Shown in pieces: positions 57,052-64,000 of a stretch of DNA of 64,000 bases. The DNA comes from Alteromonadales bacterium alter-6D02. Lineage in GTDB: Bacteria; Pseudomonadota; Gammaproteobacteria; Enterobacterales; Psychrobiaceae. A model generated the notes under the pieces. It worked only from the letters and a program-made list of their open reading frames with translations. It was not told the origin of the DNA and searched no databases. A program made the translations under genes and the position numbers. Positions within the stretch are counted from its first letter, which is position 1; each line of letters begins with the position of its first letter. The stretch is from positions 1-64,000 of the forward strand of contig PIZK01000023.1 in assembly GCA_002835545.1 (NCBI GenBank). The letters are read 5' to 3'.

Positions 57052-57079
57052 AAAAAAGCCGCTTTAAAGCGGCTTTTTT
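57052..57079. terminator. Bidirectional terminator after asnB
   Basis: A perfect 28-bp palindrome with an AAAAAAGCCGCTTT left arm and matching right arm ending in six T. It serves asnB and may serve the convergent gsk. Confidence 0.9.
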
Positions 57080-57176
57080 GCTAATGAAGCGCCTAACGTG
57101 GTGACTCGATTAAACGGATCAGTACAGCTTCTACTTTCAAACAGAACCTAAGGACCGACATCCTGTCGCTTAAGGC

Positions 57177-57215
57177 ATTTATTGTCTATGTAGTTATTCT
57201 ACATAGACAATAAAT
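57177..57215. repeat. Perfect 17-bp hairpin downstream of gsk
   Basis: Arms ATTTATTGTCTATGTAG and CTACATAGACAATAAAT flank a TTATT loop. It is AT-rich with no GC core, so unlike the other terminators here. A smaller imperfect dyad (CGACA TCC TGTCG within CCTAAG...TTAAGG) sits just left of it at about 57148-57176. Confidence 0.7.
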
Positions 57216-57274
57216 AACGCTGCTATTATTCGTTTAGACCGCGAAAAGCAGTCCGATAACTAGTGGAATGGGTA

Positions 57275-58573
57275 TTATTGTTCCCAGTAAGCTTCTTCAA
57301 GCGAATCTTCTTTTTCAGGTAAGCCTTTAGACAATCGTGGGGAGTGCTGATTAAGCATTTCAAAACTAACCCGATTTGAATATTTACATACCTGTGCAAA
57401 CGACGAGTAAGTTAATGCTGGCGTTAAGTGCTTACTTGAGTTAGGAAAATGTTGTCTGTGATAGTGGTTTGCGGCCATATCATGTAACAATGCCGATAAT
57501 GCGCCATCACCAGCACCATTAGTATTCTTTATCTTTGCTGGACCGCCCATATAGGGCTCAATGTGGGAGAAAACCATAATGGGTTTACGGCAATCTTCAA
57601 AACGCATGGCTCGGCTAAACTCAAACTGGTTAAAGTCACTAAGACTTGCCGTTTTTAATGGGTTAGTCGTGGTCCGTTTTAGCTCACAATCTGTATAACC
57701 AGATAAATATAAACCATCGGGCCCTGCGGTTAGTAATACTAAGTCAGCTACATTTAGCGCTTGTTGGCTAGCTAACAATGGATCAGACTCACCAGTCAAT
57801 GTTTCTGCTTCTTCTTCATTCATTGCTAAAACAGTAACATTTGATTTTATAAAATCTAACCACCATTGAGGGTCCTGAGCAATAATTTGCTTTGTACCTA
57901 AACTTAAAACAACAGGTATCGAATGCTCATTAGCATAGGCAACTGCTTGCATCGTTGCATCATCGATAGTATCGCCATCCCCTACCCGCATTAAATAAGA
58001 GCTTATTACCAACGCAGAAGATTTAGCGATAACATTGTGATCAATATTGTCACGAGTTAGCGCATTCGCCATGCCACGATTAAATGCAAACGTTCGTTCG
58101 CCATCTTCACTGATCAACGTAAAACACCTACCGATAGGGCCTGAGACAGGCTGTAGGAGGTCCAAATCAACTTTTGATGACGTATTGCATAAATATTTGT
58201 AAGCGTAACCTTTTGCACGTATTGGGTCACTAATGACACCAAACAACACACTACGGTCATCTGATAACACGGAAAAATTATGAAGTGTATTACCAATGGT
58301 ACCGCCAGCAAATTCATGACTGATAGCATCGCTTTCTAATAGTCGATGATAAATTGCTTCAGCTTGCTGATCGTCGACAAGGCAAGACGTTCCTTTTATC
58401 AGATCAAACGCTGTTAAAAAAGCATCGTCAACAGGGGCTTCAATATCGACTAATGTCTGGTCAATACCACAGATATGGCTTTCAATTTTTTGTTTTTTCG
58501 CCAAATCCGTAGGTGTTTTACGTGTGCTCACCGGAAAATAATGCTTAATTTTTCGTTGACCAGGAAATTTCAT
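57275..58573 (-). CDS. gsk: Inosine-guanosine kinase
   Basis: 432 aa (E. coli Gsk 434). PfkB/ribokinase family: GGTIGNTLHNFSVLS substrate lid region, LAMNEEEAETLTG, LLTAGPDGLYLSG and the catalytic anion hole NTNGAGDGALSALLH. It phosphorylates guanosine and inosine for purine salvage. It is near purMN and adk in the map but transcribed alone. Confidence 0.96.
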   Translation of the reverse strand: MKFPGQRKIKHYFPVSTRKTPTDLAKKQKIESHICGIDQTLVDIEAPVDDAFLTAFDLIKGTSCLVDDQQAEAIYHRLLESDAISHEFAGGTIGNTLHNFSVLSDDRSVLFGVISDPIRAKGYAYKYLCNTSSKVDLDLLQPVSGPIGRCFTLISEDGERTFAFNRGMANALTRDNIDHNVIAKSSALVISSYLMRVGDGDTIDDATMQAVAYANEHSIPVVLSLGTKQIIAQDPQWWLDFIKSNVTVLAMNEEEAETLTGESDPLLASQQALNVADLVLLTAGPDGLYLSGYTDCELKRTTTNPLKTASLSDFNQFEFSRAMRFEDCRKPIMVFSHIEPYMGGPAKIKNTNGAGDGALSALLHDMAANHYHRQHFPNSSKHLTPALTYSSFAQVCKYSNRVSFEMLNQHSPRLSKGLPEKEDSLEEAYWEQ

Positions 58574-58744
58574 GCGTTTGCCTATTTATGTATCGCTCAT
58601 CCAAGGAAGGGATGTAGCTCAAGGGCGATATTTTAACGCAATGTTTGAAGCAGCTGTGCACTGCAAGCAAATAAATGTGACAGGTTGCACTCAATTGACA
58701 TTTTTTTAGGTTAATTTGGCTAAAAAACTATCAACAAAGAATAA

Positions 58745-58772
58745 AAAAACGCAGAAGAAATTCTGCGTTTTT
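58745..58772 (-). terminator. Intrinsic terminator of adk
   Basis: On the minus strand AAAAACGCAGAA, a 4-nt loop and TTCTGCGTTTTT with further T, about 50 bp after the adk stop. Confidence 0.88.
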
Positions 58773-58820
58773 AGATGTTTAGCTCGAAAAAGTCAGAAAA
58801 CTTTTCGAGTGGAGTAAACT

Positions 58821-59468
<648 letters not shown>

Positions 59469-59632
59469 CTATCCCCTGTTGAATAATTAGAATTTTTAAT
59501 ATCAAACGATAATACAGAACCAACAGCGGATGTACAGTGGATAGTGGTTAGACTTTAGGCAGATAAACTAATTGATTAAAAATATTAAATAAAACGACTA
59601 AAATGCACTACATTTTATTGATATTGAAAACA

Positions 59633-59660
59633 AAAAAGCTCGGCATGTGCCGAGCTTTTT
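59633..59660 (-). terminator. Intrinsic terminator of gap
   Basis: Stem AAAAAGCTCGGC / GCCGAGCTTTTT with an ATGT loop, 30 bp beyond the gap stop codon. On the minus strand the paired T-run follows the stem. Confidence 0.9.
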
Positions 59661-59689
59661 ATCGAATTATTCATCTTATAGACAATTAA

Positions 59690-61126
59690 TTATTCACCAC
59701 GAGGTAACGTTGGGTAATCTAAACCAAGCATGTTGCGCATTACACGAACAACCTGACAGCTGTAACCGAACTCATTATCGTACCAAACATAAAGAACACA
59801 ACTGTTATCACTAGTAATTGTCGCTTTAGAATCAACAACACCAGCGTAACGAGAACCCACTAAATCAGTAGAAACGATTTCGCTAGACGTTGTAAAGTCA
59901 ATTTGATCTTGCAACTCTGAATGCAATGCCATATCGCGTAAGTAAGTGTTTAACTCTTCAGTTGTCGTACCTTGCTTAAGGTTTAAGTTCATAATCGCCA
60001 TTGAAACGTTTGGCGTAGGAACACGAATCGCATTACCAGTTAATTTTCCAGCTAATTCAGGAAGTGCTTTTGATACCGCTTTCGCTGCACCAGTCGACGT
60101 AATTACCATGTTTAATGGTGCACTACGACCACGACGTGGAGACTTATGGTAGTTATCAATTAAGTTCTGGTCATTAGTGTATGAGTGAACAGTTTCAATA
60201 TGGCCGTTGGTGATACCAAACTTATCATTAACCGCTTTAAGTACTGGCGTGATAGCGTTGGTAGTACAGCTTGCGGCACTAACGATGCGTGCGTCACCAA
60301 TCATTTCTTCATTTACACCGTAAACGATGTTATCAATTTCACCTTTAGCTGGTGCTGTTAATAAAACTTTTGAGCTACCGACTGATTTAAGATGCTGTGA
60401 TAAACCATCAGAATCTGACCAGATACCTGTATTATCAACGATTAATGCGTTGTTGATACCATATTTAGTGTAATCAACTTGGTCTGGAGAGTCTGCATAA
60501 ATTACTTGAATGTAGTTACCATTAGCGATTAATGCGTTATTTGACTCATCCACTTCAATTGAACCATTAAATGGACCATGAATAGAATCACGACGTAGTA
60601 AACTTGCACGTTTTTCTAAATCGCCACCTTTACCACGAACAACAATCGCGCGTAAACGCATGAAGTTAGCTTTACCACTACGTTCAATTAATAAACGAGC
60701 TAATAAGCGACCGATACGACCGAAACCGTAAAGGACTACATCACGTGGTTCACCTTGCTCTTCAGCTGCGTGAATCTCTTGTAGCTCTTCTTTTAAGAAC
60801 TCTTCAACTAACGAGTAGTTCGTACCGTTTTGAGCTGCATATTTAATCGCTAGCTTACCTAAGTCGATTCGTCCGTGAGCAATTTCCATTTCAGAAATCG
60901 CTTTTAACAGAGGGAAAGTTTCGCGTAAACGAAGCTTTTCACCAATGTGCTGACGAACATTACGGTGCGCTTTAATAATATCAATGGTAGTAGCTGTTAG
61001 TAGCGGACGGCCATAAACTGTGATCTCAACGCCTTGTTGACGAAAAAGTTTACCTAGCAATGGTTGCATTGCTTCAGCAAGTTCTTGACGTTCTTGCCAG
61101 CTGTCTAAATACTTATCTTGGTTCAT
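59690..61126 (-). CDS. gap: Glyceraldehyde-3-phosphate dehydrogenase, long form
   Basis: 478 aa, versus about 331 for E. coli GapA. An N-terminal extension of ~125 residues precedes the Rossmann motif YGFGRIGRLLARLL. The active-site Cys is in SAASCTTNAITPVL and the substrate site in SYTNDQNLIDNYHKSPRRGRS. The long form is common in Vibrio and Shewanella. It is divergent from the DUF2989-hexR-pyk group, so it may share HexR control. Confidence 0.95.
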   Translation of the reverse strand: MNQDKYLDSWQERQELAEAMQPLLGKLFRQQGVEITVYGRPLLTATTIDIIKAHRNVRQHIGEKLRLRETFPLLKAISEMEIAHGRIDLGKLAIKYAAQNGTNYSLVEEFLKEELQEIHAAEEQGEPRDVVLYGFGRIGRLLARLLIERSGKANFMRLRAIVVRGKGGDLEKRASLLRRDSIHGPFNGSIEVDESNNALIANGNYIQVIYADSPDQVDYTKYGINNALIVDNTGIWSDSDGLSQHLKSVGSSKVLLTAPAKGEIDNIVYGVNEEMIGDARIVSAASCTTNAITPVLKAVNDKFGITNGHIETVHSYTNDQNLIDNYHKSPRRGRSAPLNMVITSTGAAKAVSKALPELAGKLTGNAIRVPTPNVSMAIMNLNLKQGTTTEELNTYLRDMALHSELQDQIDFTTSSEIVSTDLVGSRYAGVVDSKATITSDNSCVLYVWYDNEFGYSCQVVRVMRNMLGLDYPTLPRGE

Positions 61127-61413
61127 TTAAGCTTCCTTAATTAGGCTAAATTTGAAAAGCGAATCCGTTTTACGGTAGAGTAACATTTATACCGTGGTCT
61201 GTAGTTAACACATTAGTGTTAAACCACACCCATGTAATAAACGATGTAACATTTCATTGTCTATACAACAAATGGCTAAGTACCGGGCCAGCAATGATAA
61301 AATCGCTACTGATCTCGCTACTAATTTTCGGCGACATTCTATAGCAGCAGCCACAAAAATGCTACTAAAATCACGCTTTTGACGTAGTGTAATTTTTTAA
61401 TCAGGAATGAAAT

Positions 61414-62241
61414 TTGAGTACACGTGCAAGCAACATTTTACCTCTTTGTGCCGTTTTAATTTTGAGCGGCTGTGACTTTGGCGGGGAAACTATTTACGCC
61501 ATCTGTGAGGACAAGCCACAAATTTGTAATGATATAAAAACAGAAGGTTGGTGTAAAAACGAACGCGCTTTAGTCATTAGAAATCGAGCTAAAGAGGTTG
61601 AAGGTAGTGTCAGTGACCGACACTTGTATCAAAGCCTTAAGGATTGGAAAAGCTTTAGCCAATGTATTGAAATTGCGGCAAATATCAAACGACGTCAGAT
61701 CAAAGATAGGACAGCGGTTAAACCTGCTACTTTCTTAAAAACACTTGAAGAAATTGAAAAGATTGAGCGACAGACTTCCGATAGCAACCTACCACAATTC
61801 TTGTATTACCATTGGGCTGAAACTGGTGATAAATCAAAGATTAAAAGATTAATATCACTTGATCGTCGTAATAAGCTCAGAACAACAGAATTGCAGTTGA
61901 TGATTGCCAGCTATTACACAAAACACGATAAAAAGAAAGCAATTAAAGCGCAATACAAGGCGTTAAAATACTTAACAGAAGACGATTTAGAAACACTTGA
62001 TCCTAGCCTATTCGCTAGTTTGGCTACCCATTTTTACCAAACAGAAAAATACGAACTCGCTTATATTTGGACGCAGATATCGGCCCTAGCTGGGCTTAGC
62101 CCAAATGAATATACTTCACTGAAGAGAAAACTGTCAGATTTAACAATAGATACAGATAAGCTTAACGAAATAGCGGAACACACCTACGAATCAATCTATG
62201 ACCTAGACTTTGTTGCTCCTCCACAAAGTGGCAGTAACTAA
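61414..62241 (+). CDS. DUF2989 family lipoprotein
   Basis: 275 aa from a TTG at 61414 with AGGA 9 nt upstream; the nearby ATG at 61407 is out of frame. Signal LPLCAVLILSG ends in lipobox LSGC. The mature part is helical with a TPR-like second half (LFASLATHFYQTEKYELAYIW). It lies between gap and hexR, the usual place of DUF2989 genes. Function is unknown. Confidence 0.88.
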   Translation: MSTRASNILPLCAVLILSGCDFGGETIYAICEDKPQICNDIKTEGWCKNERALVIRNRAKEVEGSVSDRHLYQSLKDWKSFSQCIEIAANIKRRQIKDRTAVKPATFLKTLEEIEKIERQTSDSNLPQFLYYHWAETGDKSKIKRLISLDRRNKLRTTELQLMIASYYTKHDKKKAIKAQYKALKYLTEDDLETLDPSLFASLATHFYQTEKYELAYIWTQISALAGLSPNEYTSLKRKLSDLTIDTDKLNEIAEHTYESIYDLDFVAPPQSGSN

Positions 62242-62253
62242 ATTTAAAGTTGC

Positions 62254-62268
62254 TGTAATAAAATTACA
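62254..62268. promoter_or_regulatory. HexR operator, exact consensus match
   Basis: TGTAATAAAATTACA fits the HexR consensus TGTAATwwwATTACA known from Shewanella and relatives. It lies 79 bp before the hexR start codon. Confidence 0.75.
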
Positions 62269-62275
62269 ATATTAA

Positions 62276-62290
62276 AGTAATTTAATTGCA
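62276..62290. promoter_or_regulatory. Second HexR-like site
   Basis: AGTAATTTAATTGCA matches the HexR consensus at 13 of 15 positions and is spaced 22 bp (about two helical turns) from the first site. Confidence 0.45.
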
Positions 62291-62313
62291 AAGTACGCCT
62301 AAAGTATGTCATA

Positions 62314-62346
62314 TTGCCTGTAAATAATTTACAGGCAATTTTTTTT
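62314..62346 (+). terminator. Hairpin with T-run abutting the hexR start; contains a third HexR-like site
   Basis: A 25-bp near-perfect palindrome (left arm TTGCCTGTAAAT, one-base centre) is followed by eight T and then directly by the hexR ATG. The core TGTAAATAATTTACA (62319-62333) matches HexR consensus at 13 of 15. It may terminate the DUF2989 transcript, attenuate hexR, and bind HexR. Confidence 0.7.
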
Positions 62347-63201
62347 ATGAACGTATTAGAGCAAATTACCGTCAGTTTAAATAAGTTGAGTCGGTCTGAG
62401 CGCAAAGTGGCTGATGCAATTTTAGCCTCTCCGAAGTCTGCTATACACTCTAGTATTGCAACCTTAGCTAAGTTAGCTGATGTGAGCGAACCGACTGTTA
62501 ACCGTTTTTGCCGAAGAATGGACACAAAAGGCTTTCCTGATTTCAAACTACATCTTGCACAAAGTTTGGCTAATGGGACGCCTTATGTAAATCGCCACGT
62601 TGAAGAAAGCGATAGTGTCGAAGATTATACCAATAAGATTTATGAAGCCACATTAGCCAGCCTCGACCGAAGTCGACAGATGGTTGATACCGTTTCTATT
62701 AACAAAGCTGTCGATATTTTAACGCAAGCGAAAAAGATTTCCTTTTTTGGTCTCGGAGCATCAGCCGCTGTAGCACAAGATGCCCTCAATAAGTTTTTCC
62801 GCTTTAATGTGCCGGTGCAAAGTTTTCAAGATGGCTTAATGCAACGCATGAGCTGTATTAATTCATCCGATGGTGATGTTGTCATCTTAATTTCACATAC
62901 AGGGCGTACAAAGTCATTAGTAGAATTAGCGATAATGGCTAAAGAGAATGATGCGACAGTGATTGGTATTACCGCGACAGACTCCCCCCTGGCCAATGAG
63001 TGTAATTTAGTTATTTCTTCGGAAGTTCCAGAAGATACTGACTTATACATGCCAATGGCATCTCGGATTGGGCAACTCGTTATCATCGATGTATTGGCCA
63101 CGGGCTTTACATTGCGTCGTGGAAGTAAGTTTAGAGACAACTTACAGAAAGTTAAGCAAGGTATTAAAGAGTCTCGGTTTAACAAGTTATTGGAAAATTA
63201 G
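62347..63201 (+). CDS. hexR: HexR, RpiR-family regulator of central carbon metabolism
   Basis: 284 aa from the ATG at 62347; relatives start with the same MNxLE sequence. No Shine-Dalgarno is present because eight T precede the ATG. An in-frame TTG at 62314 would add 11 residues encoded by the hairpin. The N-terminal HTH (SERKVADAILASP, VSEPTVNRFCRRMDTKGFPDFK) is followed by a SIS sugar-phosphate domain (FFGLGASAAVAQDALNKF, ISHTGRTKSLVEL). HexR senses KDPG and controls gap, pyk and Entner-Doudoroff genes. The operators upstream imply autoregulation. Confidence 0.96.
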   Translation: MNVLEQITVSLNKLSRSERKVADAILASPKSAIHSSIATLAKLADVSEPTVNRFCRRMDTKGFPDFKLHLAQSLANGTPYVNRHVEESDSVEDYTNKIYEATLASLDRSRQMVDTVSINKAVDILTQAKKISFFGLGASAAVAQDALNKFFRFNVPVQSFQDGLMQRMSCINSSDGDVVILISHTGRTKSLVELAIMAKENDATVIGITATDSPLANECNLVISSEVPEDTDLYMPMASRIGQLVIIDVLATGFTLRRGSKFRDNLQKVKQGIKESRFNKLLEN

Positions 63202-63293
63202 TTTACATTTAGAACTAATAGTCAGATTTTCACTAGGTTGTGTATTCCCCTTCCAACCTAAAACTAACAAGCGTAAACAAGCTGGAAAAAACT

Positions 63294-64000
63294 ATGTCAA
63301 CTTTTAGAAGAACGAAGATTTTAACTACATTAGGTCCATCAACTGATACTCCTGAGGTATTAGAGCAATTGATCCAAGCTGGTGCTAATGTAGTCCGCTT
63401 AAACTTTTCTCACGGCAGCGCTCAAGATCATATCGCTCGTGCAGAAATGGTTCGTGCAGCGGCCAAGAAACTAAACACTTACGTCGGTATCTTAGGTGAC
63501 TTACAAGGCCCTAAAATTCGTGTTGCGCGCTTTAAAGAGGCAAAAATTCAATTAGCCATTGGCGATGTATTTACACTTGATGCTGCCCTTGATAAAGACA
63601 GTGGTGATCAAAACCAAGTAGGTCTTGATTACTCTGAATTACCAAATGATGTTGAACCAGGTGACATGTTGTTACTTGATGACGGTCGTGTTCAATTACG
63701 TGTTACATCTATTGATGGCAGTAAAGTGATCACTGAAGTCGTTATCGGCGGTCCATTGTCAAATAACAAAGGAATCAACAAACAAGGTGGTGGTTTAACG
63801 GCTGACGCATTAACAGACAAAGATAAAGAAGACATCATTACTGCCGCTGAAATAGGGGTTGAATACTTAGCGGTTTCATTCCCACGTAATGGCGATGAGA
63901 TGCGTTATGCGCGTAATCTTGCTGAAAAGGCCGGTTTAAAAACCAAACTGGTAGCAAAAGTTGAACGTGCCGAAGTTGTTGCTACGGATGAAGCGCTAGA
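63294..64000 (+). CDS. pyk: Pyruvate kinase, 5' part (truncated by window edge)
   Basis: The first ~235 codons from the ATG at 63294 (ribosome site GGAA). [45 protein letters not shown] (substrate/metal site) and [14 protein letters not shown] identify pyruvate kinase, converting PEP and ADP to pyruvate and ATP. It follows hexR on the same strand with 92 bp between, and I saw no HexR-like site directly before it. The short N-terminal start suggests the PykA type. Confidence 0.96.
   Translation, partial: MSTFRRTKILTTLGPSTDTPEVLEQLIQAGANVVRLNFSHGSAQDHIARAEMVRAAAKKLNTYVGILGDLQGPKIRVARFKEAKIQLAIGDVFTLDAALDKDSGDQNQVGLDYSELPNDVEPGDMLLLDDGRVQLRVTSIDGSKVITEVVIGGPLSNNKGINKQGGGLTADALTDKDKEDIITAAEIGVEYLAVSFPRNGDEMRYARNLAEKAGLKTKLVAKVERAEVVATDEAL

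Noticed and set aside
61233-61260. HexR-like site between gap and the DUF2989 gene (TGTAATAAACGATGT)
   Set aside because: Only the left half matches the consensus; the right half does not.

Overview
The window reads as chromosome of a marine gammaproteobacterium of the Alteromonadales (Shewanella/Psychrobium-like). This is inferred from moderately low GC, gene content and gene order: gap–DUF2989–hexR–pyk, perM/tusA/bepA/arsC/DUF2069/hda/DUF2066/purMN, kdsB–ycaR–lpxK–msbA–comEC, and an acs gene next to a CrbS/CrbR-type two-component system. No insertion sequence, prophage, integron or CRISPR array is visible. Almost everything is core genome, densely packed, with clear intrinsic terminators between units.

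Layout. 0-5.7 kb: proline catabolism (putA) divergent from an Lrp/AsnC regulator, then a divergent methylenetetrahydrofolate reductase-like gene. 5.8-10.1 kb: a small lipoprotein gene that appears frameshifted, a Cache-GGDEF-EAL protein and an MFS transporter. 10.2-14.0 kb: a five-gene type IV pilus minor-pilin operon (pilE-like, fimT, pilV, pilW, pilX) in which the PilX-like protein carries a large beta-helix domain and no pilY1 is present. 14.6-18.7 kb: a YjbR-family gene and yceH, divergent from a CHASE-PAS-PAS-GGDEF-EAL protein, then tRNA-Ser(GGA). 18.9-26.6 kb: nadA, crbR, crbS and acs (acetate activation and its regulation). 26.9-30.6 kb: an RstA/RstB-like two-component system and a lipoprotein gene, with decayed fragments of a second lipoprotein copy and of a second kinase gene beside them. 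This is the only stretch that looks evolutionarily unsettled.

30.8-40.7 kb: envelope biogenesis. kdsB, ycaR, lpxK and msbA make and flip lipid A-core; comEC takes up DNA; lolC, lolD and lolE release lipoproteins from the inner membrane. 41.0-46.8 kb: a PilZ-like protein, mfd and a CsiV-family secreted protein. 46.9-55.1 kb: perM, tusA, bepA, an ArsC-like gene, DUF2069, hda, DUF2066, purM, purN and a small secreted protein. 55.4-64.0 kb: asnB, gsk, adk, a long-form gap, a DUF2989 lipoprotein, hexR and the start of pyk.

The most notable non-coding structure is upstream of hexR. Three sites resembling the HexR operator lie within 80 bp, and the last is embedded in a terminator-like hairpin whose T-run touches the hexR start codon. 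I did not find a wholly new multi-gene system. The best candidates for a second look are the beta-helix PilX operon, the decayed duplications around rstAB, the frameshifted lipoprotein, the hexR leader, and several strong unassigned dyads.
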